A DNA stretch of 64,000 nt from Actinomadura nitritigenes (GCF_017573545.1 NZ_JAGEOK010000001.1:62001-126000), one strand, 5' to 3'; counted from the stretch's first letter, positions 54,362-63,046 are shown. The notes: generated from the letters alone by a model not told the origin. Numbers and translations: made by a program.

Positions 54362-56446
54362 TCAGGCTCCCCGGACGTTGGTGGTGAAGAACTTCAGGTC
54401 GCGGCCGGGCTCGGGCGTGAAGGTCGCGCCGCCGTCATGGCTGACGGCGGACGCGCCGCCCCGGTACGGGTCGTGGTCGTTGTAGGCGACGCCGTAGCAG
54501 CCCGTCGTGGTGGTGGAGGAGATCCGGACGGTGTAGTGCGCGCCGCGCCGGACCCGGACGTCCGGGTGGACGGTCACGTTCCGCGCCGACCAGCCGATCT
54601 CCTCGGCCGGGACGGATCCGGACCAGAGCGTCCGGGTCCCGTCGGTGACCTCGACGGTCAGCGGCGCGGACGGCGGGGTGCGCTCGACCCGCCCCTGCTC
54701 GGTGCCGTCCTTGAACGCGGTGACGGCGAGGGAGGCGAGGCGGCCGCCGCGTCCCGCGGTGAACGACTGCTCGCGCCGGACGTCCCCGGCGACGTCGCAG
54801 CCGGTGCGGAAGCCTGCGGCCCCGCTGCTCTGGTCGAGGCCGGGGACGGTGCGCTGCCGTCCCGGGCGGCCGGGGTCGAGGCGGACGGTCGGGTTGCCGC
54901 ACTGGATCGGGGTGATCGACCCGTCGGCGCCGAAGGTGAGCGGCTGCCACTGGTAGTTGGCGAGGGCCTCGTTGGTGTGGCCGTCCCACAGGTCGCTGAA
55001 GTACATGTAGATCGGTGCGCCGTGGCGCTGGCGGAGCGTGGCGACCTGCGCGGGCTGCCCGCCGCAGGAGTTCGCGGTGATGCTCGTCCCGGCGGTGGGG
55101 ACGACCCATTTCGCCAGGCCGCCGGAGAAGTCGTCGGCGAGCAGTTCCCGCCCGTCCGCCGAGGTCACCCGGACGTTGTCGAACTTCGCCGACTCCAGGT
55201 TCGCGCCGTTCCACTCGCGGAACCCGACCTTGCCCGCCGGGTACGTCGCGTCGGTGTAGCTGTCCACCTGCACGCCGTCGACGGACGTGGTCAGCGTGGA
55301 GCCTGACGCGGTGACCGACACGTGGTGCCACTCCCCCGCCACGATCGGCTCGTCGAGCTGGACGACGTGGCTGGCGGTGGTGGCGCCGGCGCGGCGCAGC
55401 ACGCTCAGCTTCCCGTCGGCCGTGCCGGAGCCGGTCAGCAGGAACAGGTAGCCGTGGTCGTCCTGGTTCATCCGGACGGAGAACCCGGCCTGCGCCGACG
55501 TGCCCGACGCGGTCGGCAGCGGCGCGACGTCGAAGGAGAAGGTGTAGTCCGACCAGTCCTCGCCCTGCTGCGACAGGCCGTACAGGCCGCCGCGGGCGGT
55601 GAGCGCATCGTCCTCGGCCGTCCACGCGTCGCGGCCCTTCCACGGCCCGAGCGGGCTCGCCGCGGTCAGGTAGGACGTGCCGGTGCCGGTGCAGTACCCG
55701 CAGTTCGGGTCCGACATCGTCAGGTAGTACACGCCGTTCCGTTTGAAGATCGACGGCGCCTCGACGCGGGTCACGCCGGTCACGTCGTACGGGCCGGCGG
55801 CGCGCAGGTAGTCGGGGGTCAGCTGGATGACGGCGATGTGCCAGCCGGCGTTGCTGCACGCCAGGTACCCGGTGCCGTCGTCGTCGACGAACACGTCGAG
55901 GTCGGCGGTGCAGTGCGTCCCGGCGGGCAGGTCGGGGACGGGCTGCTCGGTGAACGGGCCGGTCGGGCGGTCAGCGGTATAGACGCGGAACCTGTCCGCG
56001 GCCTCCTGGTCGTTCACCCACATCACGTACTTGCCGGTCGCCTTGTCGTACACGGTGTGGGGGCGGAAGCAGAACTTGCAGGAGCGGGCCTTCACGACGT
56101 GGCCGCGGTCGGTCCAGTGCGCGAGGTCGGGCGAGGAGTACACCTTGAAGCCGCAGAACGTGCTGTTGACCGTCCACTGGTAGCCGCAGTCGTAGCTCGT
56201 CCCGTACAGGTAGTAGGTGTCGCCGAACCGCTGGATCGCGCCGTCGTGGGCGTCGACCGCGTTGCCGTCGGTGTCGAACCGGACGGTCTGCTCGCCGTCC
56301 GGCCCGGTGTTGGTGATCGGGGTGACCGTCGCCGCCTGCGCGGGCGGCGCGGCCGGTGCGACCAGGGCGCCGAGCAGCAGCGCGAAGACCGCGGCCAGCA
56401 CGGGGCCGCGGCCTCGCCAGGGCCGTCGTGGGGGGATGGTGCGCAT
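54362..56446 (-). CDS. Secreted GH43-family enzyme with inserted concanavalin-like domain
   Basis: Protein of 694 residues. The Sec signal (VLAAVFALLLGALVAPAA) is followed by a GH43-type five-bladed propeller. The candidate catalytic residues are base D68 in DAHDGAIQRFGDTYYLYG, the pKa-modulating D184 in TADLDVFVDDDGTGYLA and acid E229 in VEAPSIFKRNGVYYL. Blades resume only after an insert of about 180 residues (272-452, GRDAWTAEDDALTARGG to DDFSGGLAKWVVP) that looks like a LamG/DUF1080-type lectin domain; SSLWD-like blades then follow (IYMYFSDLWDGHTNEALANYQ). GH43 members cleave arabinosides, xylosides or galactosides, so it could remove side chains from a rhamnose-rich polymer. Which sugar is unknown. 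No strong Shine-Dalgarno precedes ATG 56446. Confidence 0.82.
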   Translation of the reverse strand: MRTIPPRRPWRGRGPVLAAVFALLLGALVAPAAPPAQAATVTPITNTGPDGEQTVRFDTDGNAVDAHDGAIQRFGDTYYLYGTSYDCGYQWTVNSTFCGFKVYSSPDLAHWTDRGHVVKARSCKFCFRPHTVYDKATGKYVMWVNDQEAADRFRVYTADRPTGPFTEQPVPDLPAGTHCTADLDVFVDDDGTGYLACSNAGWHIAVIQLTPDYLRAAGPYDVTGVTRVEAPSIFKRNGVYYLTMSDPNCGYCTGTGTSYLTAASPLGPWKGRDAWTAEDDALTARGGLYGLSQQGEDWSDYTFSFDVAPLPTASGTSAQAGFSVRMNQDDHGYLFLLTGSGTADGKLSVLRRAGATTASHVVQLDEPIVAGEWHHVSVTASGSTLTTSVDGVQVDSYTDATYPAGKVGFREWNGANLESAKFDNVRVTSADGRELLADDFSGGLAKWVVPTAGTSITANSCGGQPAQVATLRQRHGAPIYMYFSDLWDGHTNEALANYQWQPLTFGADGSITPIQCGNPTVRLDPGRPGRQRTVPGLDQSSGAAGFRTGCDVAGDVRREQSFTAGRGGRLASLAVTAFKDGTEQGRVERTPPSAPLTVEVTDGTRTLWSGSVPAEEIGWSARNVTVHPDVRVRRGAHYTVRISSTTTTGCYGVAYNDHDPYRGGASAVSHDGGATFTPEPGRDLKFFTTNVRGA

Positions 56447-56648
56447 GGACGGGGCGTCCTCTCGGAGCTGCGCTGTGGGGTGGGGGGACGGCGCGTCGTC
56501 CGTTTCCGGGCATGCGGAACAGAGCCCGTGGCCGTGCGGGCGGGTCGCACGGTCGCGGGCCTGCGCCCGTCATCGCCTAGGGACGGATCCCCCGATCGCG
56601 CCTAGTGAGAGTTCGAGTCCGGCAGGGTCGTGGTGTCTCGCGGGGCCG

Positions 56649-58070
56649 TCAGGGGTTCACGGTGACCAGTTCGATCTCCAGGAGGTCGGCGAGGGCCTTC
56701 AGGTCGGCGATCCGGTGGCCGGTGCCGAGGGCCCAGTGGTGGGAGATGCCGGTGGCGCTCCAGGCGTCGACCCACTCGCCGGGGTCGCAGCCGAAGTCCA
56801 CGCGGGACGTCGTGTTCCCGATCTGCAGCAGCGGGCCGTCCACGGTCTCGCCCTCGGACGCGACGAACGCGAACCGGCCGTCGCGGCGCTGGATGACGCC
56901 GAACGCGGTGACCGGGCCGTGCTTGACGTCGAACTCCACGGACACGCCGTAGCCGCGCTTGCCGTGGTAGACGCCGAGGCCGCGCAGCAGCGGGCGCCGG
57001 GCGCTGATCGCCAGGTGGGCGGGCCCGTCGTGGCCCATCTCGACGTGGCCGCGGAGGAAGTCGAGCGCCTGCAACTCGGTGAACGAGCCGCCCGCGCCGA
57101 GCCGGTCGGCGATCAGCATGGCGAGGGAGGTGCGCAGCTCGTACTCGCCGGCCGCCGGGATCCCGCGGGCGGTGAGCAGCGACGCGCCGAGGATCATCCC
57201 CGCGCCGAGCCGCTCGTGGATCTCACCGTCCAGGCCCCGGTGGTAGTAGGCGAGGCTGTCCAGCTCGAAGTCCTCGACGAGCCGGTCCAGGCCCGCCGAC
57301 ACGCGCGCCGCCCAGGCCAGGTCGTCGTCGTTGACGGAGGCGTCCAGCTCGAAGATCTTCTCCGCCTCGGCCTTCTTCGCGGCCGCCTCGGCGTCGGTGA
57401 CCTTCTCCACCCGGACCCGCAGGTCGTCGAACTCCAGCACCTCGACGTGCCCGCCGAAGTTCGCGCTGACCAGCGTCAGGTCGGTGGACACGTCCAGCAT
57501 GCCCGGGTACAGGTGGCCCATGAGGCCGTGCCGGCCGCGGCGCAGCGCCGCGCGCACCCCGGCGGCCCGCACCCAGCGGCCGATCTTCGCCCAGGCCCGC
57601 TCGTCCTCCAGGTAGCCGGAGACCGAGCGGAACGGGATCCCGCACCGCGCGAACGCGTTCGCCATCTCCGGCAGCGGGCAGGCGCCGCAGTAGGCGAGCC
57701 ACTGCCCGGTGTCGAACGTGGCGTGGTCCATCGACTCGGTCGGCTGCAGGTTGATCAGCAACACCGGGGCGTCCGCCCGCTGCGCGACGGGGACCAGCAT
57801 CGTCGCGGTCATGTAGGTGGTGAGGAACCCGACGATGACGTCGCAGCCCGCCGCGCGCAGCTTCTCGGCCGCCGCCGCGCCCTCCTGCGCGTCGGAGATG
57901 AATCCGACGTCGACCACCTCGGCGCCGAGCCCGCGCATCCGCTCCGACACCCGCTCCGCCGACCGCTTCAGCTGCGGCAGCAGATCGGGGAACTGCGGCC
58001 AGTACGCGCCGAGCCCGCCGGCCACGAGACCGACCTTCACGGGCGGTGGCGTCCCGGTGTTGCCTGTCAT
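56649..58070 (-). CDS. L-arabinose/L-fucose isomerase-fold sugar isomerase
   Basis: Cytoplasmic protein of 473 residues, the only one in the locus without an export signal apart from the edge gene. The N-terminal part (VKVGLVAGGLGAYWPQFPDLLPQL, DVIVGFLTTYMTATMLVP, LLINLQPTE) has the Rossmann-like start of AraA/FucI enzymes. The four manganese ligands of E. coli AraA (E306, E333, H350, H450) line up in order and spacing with E309 (GEYELRTSLAM), E332 (FTELQALDF), H347 (EMGHDGPAH) and H444 or H445 (SHHWALGTGH). It therefore probably interconverts an aldose and a ketose released by the locus, but whether that sugar is rhamnose, arabinose, fucose or another is undecided. ATG 58070 has AGGAGGAG upstream. 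Confidence 0.82.
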   Translation of the reverse strand: MTGNTGTPPPVKVGLVAGGLGAYWPQFPDLLPQLKRSAERVSERMRGLGAEVVDVGFISDAQEGAAAAEKLRAAGCDVIVGFLTTYMTATMLVPVAQRADAPVLLINLQPTESMDHATFDTGQWLAYCGACPLPEMANAFARCGIPFRSVSGYLEDERAWAKIGRWVRAAGVRAALRRGRHGLMGHLYPGMLDVSTDLTLVSANFGGHVEVLEFDDLRVRVEKVTDAEAAAKKAEAEKIFELDASVNDDDLAWAARVSAGLDRLVEDFELDSLAYYHRGLDGEIHERLGAGMILGASLLTARGIPAAGEYELRTSLAMLIADRLGAGGSFTELQALDFLRGHVEMGHDGPAHLAISARRPLLRGLGVYHGKRGYGVSVEFDVKHGPVTAFGVIQRRDGRFAFVASEGETVDGPLLQIGNTTSRVDFGCDPGEWVDAWSATGISHHWALGTGHRIADLKALADLLEIELVTVNP

Positions 58071-58102
58071 GCCTGTCTCCTCCTGTTGTCTGGCCGTCCC
58101 TG

Positions 58103-60310
58103 CTAGCCGGCCGTCAGGGTGTGGCGGCCGGACGGAGCACCGTCCACGTACACGTACTTCCCGTCTCCGGACACGCCCCGCGCCGTCGCCTTGCCGTGCG
58201 CCCAGACCGTCCGGCCGTCCAGGGCGACGCGGGACGTCGACGGGGTGACCGGGACGGCGAGCCGGCCGGACGTGCCGCGCGGGGCGGTGACGTCGAGCCG
58301 GAACCCGTGGCCGGTCGTCCGCCACGACGCGGCGATGGCGCCGCGCGGTGTCGGGACCGTTCCCTCCGCCCACGTCAGCCCGCCGGTGAACGGGACGACG
58401 GACCACGACGAGTACCCGGGACCGGTCGGCCGGACACCGAGGACGCGGGTGGTGAGCGTGACGGTCGGGCCGCTCGCCCAGCCGTGCGCGAGGCTGGAGA
58501 ACTGCTTGAGGTTCGGGGTGCCGTCCGGCTGCATGTGCTCCCAGAACGTCGAGCCGGGGTCCTGCCGGAGCTGGTGGCCCCAGAACGTCCGGATCAGGTC
58601 GAGGCCGGACGCGTCGCCGGTGTCCAGGCGCGCGTCGGACTCGAACGCGCTGGGCAGCGGCGCGTAGAACGGCGGCAGGCTCGCGTTCGGCGTGGACTGC
58701 GAGACCGTCAGCGACCCGTACTGCGACCAGTTGTTCTTGCGCAGGTAGGCGAGGGCGCGGGTGGCGCGGTCGCCGCCCGCGACGCCGGCGAGGACGGCGG
58801 TGGCGTTGGCGTCCTGCGGGTAGGCGCCGGGGATCTCCCGCGACAGCCGGTAGGCGCCCGCCTGGTCGTCCCACAGCTGGTCGTTGATCGCCTTCTTCAC
58901 CGCCGCGGACCGGTCGCCGTAGGTCGTGGCGGCGGGCGCGTCGCCGCGTGCCTTCGCCATCGCGGCCATCTGCGTCAGGTTGCGGGCGTACAGGGCGTTG
59001 ACGTAGGTCTCGTGGCCGCAGTCGGAGTAGCCGTAGTGGCCGCAGGAGCCGACGGCGCCGAACGCGATGAGGCCCTTGTCGTCCTGGGCGCGGACCGACT
59101 CCAGCCAGGCCGTCGCCCTGGTCAGCTGCGGCCACCATTCGTCGAGGTAGTTGCGGTCGCCTGTGTAGAGCCAGTGCTCGTACATGTTGTTGACGAACCA
59201 GGTGACGTACTCGCCGTAGGTCCGCAGCTCGTCGGCGTTGTGCTGGCCGACCTGGCTCTCGGCGGGCATGAACCCGTCCGGGAGCTGCTGGGCGGCCAGC
59301 GACGACAGCGAGTTGTCGACCGCCTCCAGGTCGTTGGTCGACAGGTAGGTGACGGGCGCCTGCACGGCCAGGTCGCCCTGCCAGACGATCCGGTCGCGCT
59401 TGCCGCCGTCGTAGATGACGGACCTGTCCGGGTCGGCATGCGGTACCTGCGCGTCCGCGTGGTCGCCCTCGCCGGCGGCGTACGGCCAGCTCTTGGCGGT
59501 GTTGGACGCGCCGGTGTTCACCTGCACGGTGTAGGCGCCCGCGTACCAGATCTTGTTCAGCTCGTTGTCGCTGGACAGGAAGTGGCCCTGGTAGCCGTCC
59601 AGGTCGCGCTGGTTCGGGGCGGCGGTGAAGTCGACGGACACGCCGTCGATGTCGACGCTCCCGGGGCCGTCGAGGAACAGCGTCGCGTAGCGGAAGCCGC
59701 CGCGCAGGACGCCGTCCCGGACCGTCGCGGGCAGCGTCTTCCCGTCGAGCGGCAGGGCGTGGCTGTCGGTGTCCTGCGTGTAGGGCTGGCCGGGGAAGCC
59801 GTTCCAGATGTTCGCGGTGTCGCAGCCTGGCGCGATCTTGCCTTCGCCGTCGTTGGCGTCCGGCGTGAGCGCGGCGTACCGGATCGACTCGGAGAAGCAG
59901 GCGCGCAGCTTCGGCGGGGTGGACGAGGCGCCCTTCACCCGGACCTGGAGGTGCCCGGCGACCTCCTTGCCGAAGTCGACGACCAGCAGCGGGGAGCCGG
60001 TGCGGTCGGCGGCGCCGGTGAGCCGGACCGAACCGCCGCCGTCGCGCAGGACGGCGTCCGGCGATCCGTCGATCCCGCCCTGGCGCGGGTCGGCCTTGTA
60101 GATCGCGACGGGGCGGACGGTGCGGCTCGACGGCGACAGCACGTACGGGCGCCACTGGCCGTGCTCCGGGCTGTAGGACGCGTCCTGCCAGGGGCCGCGC
60201 GGGTGCGGGGACGCCGAGGCGGGCAGGGTGAGGGCGGCCGTGCCGGACACCGCCAGGGCGGCGGCGACGGCGGCGCGGGCGAGGGAGCGGCGAGCGGTGG
60301 GGGGAACCAT
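58103..60310 (-). CDS. Secreted GH78-type alpha-L-rhamnosidase (short class with KRDR motif)
   Basis: Enzyme of 735 residues with a Sec-type signal (SLARAAVAAALAVSGTAALTLPASA). The mature region opens with WRPYVLSPSSRTVRPVAIY, nearly identical to the gene at 32263, then FGKEVAGHLQVRV and RGGFRYATLF. The predicted acid is D306 in GKRDRIVWQGD and the base E591 in STFWEHM, followed by FSSLAHGWASGP. ATG 60310 is preferred because GGAG lies five bases before it; ATG 60313 and GTG 60316 lie closer to that Shine-Dalgarno. It begins 12 bases after the next GH78 upstream, so the two were probably made by duplication and are co-transcribed. Confidence 0.88.
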   Translation of the reverse strand: MVPPTARRSLARAAVAAALAVSGTAALTLPASASPHPRGPWQDASYSPEHGQWRPYVLSPSSRTVRPVAIYKADPRQGGIDGSPDAVLRDGGGSVRLTGAADRTGSPLLVVDFGKEVAGHLQVRVKGASSTPPKLRACFSESIRYAALTPDANDGEGKIAPGCDTANIWNGFPGQPYTQDTDSHALPLDGKTLPATVRDGVLRGGFRYATLFLDGPGSVDIDGVSVDFTAAPNQRDLDGYQGHFLSSDNELNKIWYAGAYTVQVNTGASNTAKSWPYAAGEGDHADAQVPHADPDRSVIYDGGKRDRIVWQGDLAVQAPVTYLSTNDLEAVDNSLSSLAAQQLPDGFMPAESQVGQHNADELRTYGEYVTWFVNNMYEHWLYTGDRNYLDEWWPQLTRATAWLESVRAQDDKGLIAFGAVGSCGHYGYSDCGHETYVNALYARNLTQMAAMAKARGDAPAATTYGDRSAAVKKAINDQLWDDQAGAYRLSREIPGAYPQDANATAVLAGVAGGDRATRALAYLRKNNWSQYGSLTVSQSTPNASLPPFYAPLPSAFESDARLDTGDASGLDLIRTFWGHQLRQDPGSTFWEHMQPDGTPNLKQFSSLAHGWASGPTVTLTTRVLGVRPTGPGYSSWSVVPFTGGLTWAEGTVPTPRGAIAASWRTTGHGFRLDVTAPRGTSGRLAVPVTPSTSRVALDGRTVWAHGKATARGVSGDGKYVYVDGAPSGRHTLTAG

Positions 60311-60322
60311 CATCACTCCAGG

Positions 60323-62854
60323 TCAGCGGGAGGCGGTCAGGACGGACGAGCCGGTCAGGCCGGGCACCTGCACGAGGCCGTCGCGGACGGTGACGCCCGG
60401 CTTCACGGCGGTGCCGTTCCGCCAGACGACCGAGCCGTTCACGCGGACCTCGGACGCGCCGGACGCGGGCACCCCCGCCGTGGCGGCCGTGCCGCCCGGC
60501 GCGGCGACGCGCAGCGTGAAGGTCGTGCCGCGCCGCTTCCAGGCGGCGGTGATGTCGCCGTGCGGCGTCGGCACCTTGCCCTCGGCCCAGCTCAGCCCGC
60601 TCGCCGGGTGCGGCAGGACGGTGAAGGTCGAGAACCCGCCGGACGTCGGCGTGACGCCGAGGACCTGGTTGGTGAGGAACGACGTCGGCGAGGTCGCCCA
60701 GCCGTGCGAGAGGCTGGTGTAGGAGCCGAGTTGCGGCGCGCCGGCGGTGCTGACGTTCTCCCACAGGGTGCCGGGCGTGTCCTTGCCGAGCATCGGGTAC
60801 CAGGTGCGGCCCAGCACGGACATCGCGCCCGCCATGTCGCCCTGCGAGGCGTACGCCAGCAGCGACTGGCCCGACACGAACGGGCTGATGTACTGCGGGA
60901 CGACGCCGCCGGCCTTGTCCACGGTGAGGTCGCCGTGCTGGTCGGCGAGCCGGTCGCCGAAGAACCTCAGCACGGACTTCGCGCGGTCCCCGGTGGCGAC
61001 TCCGGCGACGACCGCCATCGCGTTGCCGTCCTGCGGGTGGTTCCCGTCGGTGGGACCGACCTTGTAGGCGCCGGCTGCCGGGTCCCACAGCTCGTCGTTG
61101 ACGGCCTTGGCGGTGCGCGCGGCGGCGTCGCGGTAGGTCTTGGCGAGCGCCGCGTCGCCCTGCGCCTCGGCGGCCTGCGCCGCCTGGCCCAGCACGTGGA
61201 CGTACAGGGACGAGACGTAGGTGCCCTTGCCCTCGTTGCCGTAGCCCCAGGTGCCGCCCGCGCCCTTCATGTCGAGCAGCCCGTCGGAGCCGACTTTGGA
61301 CTGCATCCACGCGACGTTCTTCTTCATGGCGTCGTACCACTTGTCGAAGAACGCCTTGTCGCCGGTGTAGAGGTAGTGCGTCCAGTAGTTGCCGACCCAC
61401 CAGGCCGCGTACTCGCCCCAGCCCATGTTGTAGCCGAGCTTGTCGGTCAGGTAGAGCCCGGGGATCTGGCCCTGCGGCGACTGGCCCTTCGCCATGAACG
61501 CGACGGCGTTGGCGGCGGGGCCGCTCTGCCCGGTGGTCAGGTAGGACACCGCGTCGGAGACCGCGTTGTCGCCGCCCCAGATCATCCGGTCGCGCTTGGC
61601 GCCGTCGCTGATGACGCTGTCGCCCTCGCCGACGATCGCGTCGTTGCGGACGGGACCCTCCTGGCCGGGGTACGGGCGGCCCGTCTTCGGGTCGATCGTC
61701 GACATCTGCACGGTGTAGGCGCCCGCGTACCAGAGCCGGTTCAGCGTGTCGTCGCTGGACAGGAACGCGCCCTTGTACCCGTCGAGGTCGGGGTTGGCGG
61801 GGTCGGCGGTGAACTTCAGCCGCAGGTCCGACAGCCGCACCTCGCCGGGGCCGTCCAGGAACACCATCAGGTAGCGGAACCCGCCGCGGATGACCGGGTC
61901 GGTCATCGCGGTGCGCCCGCTCCCGGTGTCGAGGTAGTGGGTCTCGGTGGCGAGGCCGACCGGGTCCTGGCTGTAGTCGGACGCGGTGGTGAGGTACTGG
62001 TCGCTCTCGCTGAAGGCCAGGCCGAGCCTCGGCGTGCCCTTGCGGACGTCGGCGGTCACCTGGACCTGCCCGCCGACCTCCTTGCCGAAGTCGTAGACGA
62101 CGTAGGGGCGGCCGTACGCGTTCGAGGCGAGCGTGGTCGTCCCGCCGTGGAACGCTCCCGCCGGGTTGCGCACGGTGGCGCCGTACGGCGCGGCGGACGC
62201 GCGGCCCTGCCGCGCCAGCGTCCAGACGGCGTGGATGCGGGCGCCCTGCCCGGGGTCGTCGGCGTTGCGGAACTCGACCTTCATCGTTTCGGACGAGCCG
62301 GTGAGCCGCTCCGGGACGTTCACCTCGTAGTGGACGAGGCCGTCCTTGTCGCCGCTCCACACCCCGGCCTGCTTCGGGTCGGGCGTGCGCTCGTGGACGA
62401 CCGTGCCGTTCACCAGGACGTCGTAGTGGGCGGTCGCGCTGCCGGCCTCCTCGACCCGCAGCGTGACCGGGCCGCTCCCGGCGCGCATCGTGTAGGCGAA
62501 GCCCGCGCCGGCCGCGCCGCCGGTCCGGCGGACCATGACGCCGTCGGCCTTGCCGGTCGTGGACGTCCCGGGCTCCAGGCCGTGGCCGCCGGTCTCGGAC
62601 GCGGCGGAGTCGGCGGACACGTAGTCGCCGTTGACCCCGTACGCCTCCCCCACCCGCGCGGGACGGACCGTCCGGCCGGACGGCGCGAGGACGTAGTGGC
62701 CCGCGCGCGACAGTGACGGCAGGCCGAGCGGATCGGATGCGGATGCGGAGGCGGACGCGGCGCCGGCGGGGGCGGCGACGAGGACGGCGGCGGCGAGGGC
62801 GAGGGAGGTGACGGTGGACACGCGTGCTCGTGCGAACTTCTCGGCCGGGGGCAT
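60323..62854 (-). CDS. Secreted GH78-type alpha-L-rhamnosidase (KRDR class, with extra N-terminal domain)
   Basis: Enzyme of 843 residues. A Sec signal (VSTVTSLALAAAVLVAAPAGA) is followed by HYVLAPSGRTVRPARV, a divergent copy of the motif in the two sibling genes. An additional beta-rich region (about 95-205, FAYTMRAGSGPVTLRVEEAGSATAHYDVLVNGTVVHE) resembles the small beta domains of DUF6805 type found in GH127 proteins. The predicted acid is D422 in AKRDRMIWGGD and the base E699 in GTLWENV, followed by YTSLSHGWATSP. ATG 62854 has GAAGGGA upstream. It is the first hydrolase gene after the aldolase/dehydrogenase, with a 190-base gap containing a hairpin. Confidence 0.88.
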   Translation of the reverse strand: MPPAEKFARARVSTVTSLALAAAVLVAAPAGAASASASASDPLGLPSLSRAGHYVLAPSGRTVRPARVGEAYGVNGDYVSADSAASETGGHGLEPGTSTTGKADGVMVRRTGGAAGAGFAYTMRAGSGPVTLRVEEAGSATAHYDVLVNGTVVHERTPDPKQAGVWSGDKDGLVHYEVNVPERLTGSSETMKVEFRNADDPGQGARIHAVWTLARQGRASAAPYGATVRNPAGAFHGGTTTLASNAYGRPYVVYDFGKEVGGQVQVTADVRKGTPRLGLAFSESDQYLTTASDYSQDPVGLATETHYLDTGSGRTAMTDPVIRGGFRYLMVFLDGPGEVRLSDLRLKFTADPANPDLDGYKGAFLSSDDTLNRLWYAGAYTVQMSTIDPKTGRPYPGQEGPVRNDAIVGEGDSVISDGAKRDRMIWGGDNAVSDAVSYLTTGQSGPAANAVAFMAKGQSPQGQIPGLYLTDKLGYNMGWGEYAAWWVGNYWTHYLYTGDKAFFDKWYDAMKKNVAWMQSKVGSDGLLDMKGAGGTWGYGNEGKGTYVSSLYVHVLGQAAQAAEAQGDAALAKTYRDAAARTAKAVNDELWDPAAGAYKVGPTDGNHPQDGNAMAVVAGVATGDRAKSVLRFFGDRLADQHGDLTVDKAGGVVPQYISPFVSGQSLLAYASQGDMAGAMSVLGRTWYPMLGKDTPGTLWENVSTAGAPQLGSYTSLSHGWATSPTSFLTNQVLGVTPTSGGFSTFTVLPHPASGLSWAEGKVPTPHGDITAAWKRRGTTFTLRVAAPGGTAATAGVPASGASEVRVNGSVVWRNGTAVKPGVTVRDGLVQVPGLTGSSVLTASR

Positions 62855-62900
62855 CGTTATCCCTTCGGGTTCACTTGGTCGAGCGGGCCCATGGAGGGAA

Positions 62901-62980
62901 GGCCGGCGGTCCGGGTGGGGACGGCGCGGCGGCCCGGCAGTGGAGTGCCGGGCGCCGGCGCGCGGTCCGGGCCGCCGGCC
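62901..62980. terminator. Nested hairpins between the aldolase/dehydrogenase gene and the rhamnosidase chain
   Basis: Outer arms GGCCGGCGGTCCGG (62901-62914) and CCGGGCCGCCGGCC (62967-62980) pair with one G-T-type mismatch. Inside, GCCCGGCA (62932-62939) and TGCCGGGC (62946-62953) pair perfectly. It lies 65 bases past the minus-strand stop at 63045. It may end the catabolic operon, so the hydrolases would need their own promoter in 62855-62900. Confidence 0.6.
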
Positions 62981-63004
62981 CGAACTTCGTCGTCGGGACG
63001 GGGG

Positions 63005-63046
63005 GTCGGGACGCGGGGTCGGGTCGCCGGGTCGGGACGCGGGGTC
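63005..63046. repeat. GTCGGGACGCGGGGTC direct repeats
   Basis: Exact copies at 63005-63020 and 63031-63046 (26-base period), plus a degenerate copy starting near 62992. They run into the stop codon of the aldolase/dehydrogenase gene. Confidence 0.7.

Noticed and set aside
37415..62716. Very long antisense and out-of-frame open frames (over 1000 residues) across the rhamnosidase genes
   Set aside because: They come from the very high GC third-position bias. Their translations are Arg/Gly/Ala/Pro-rich without domains, while the opposite frame encodes full enzymes with signal peptides, catalytic motifs and Shine-Dalgarno sites.
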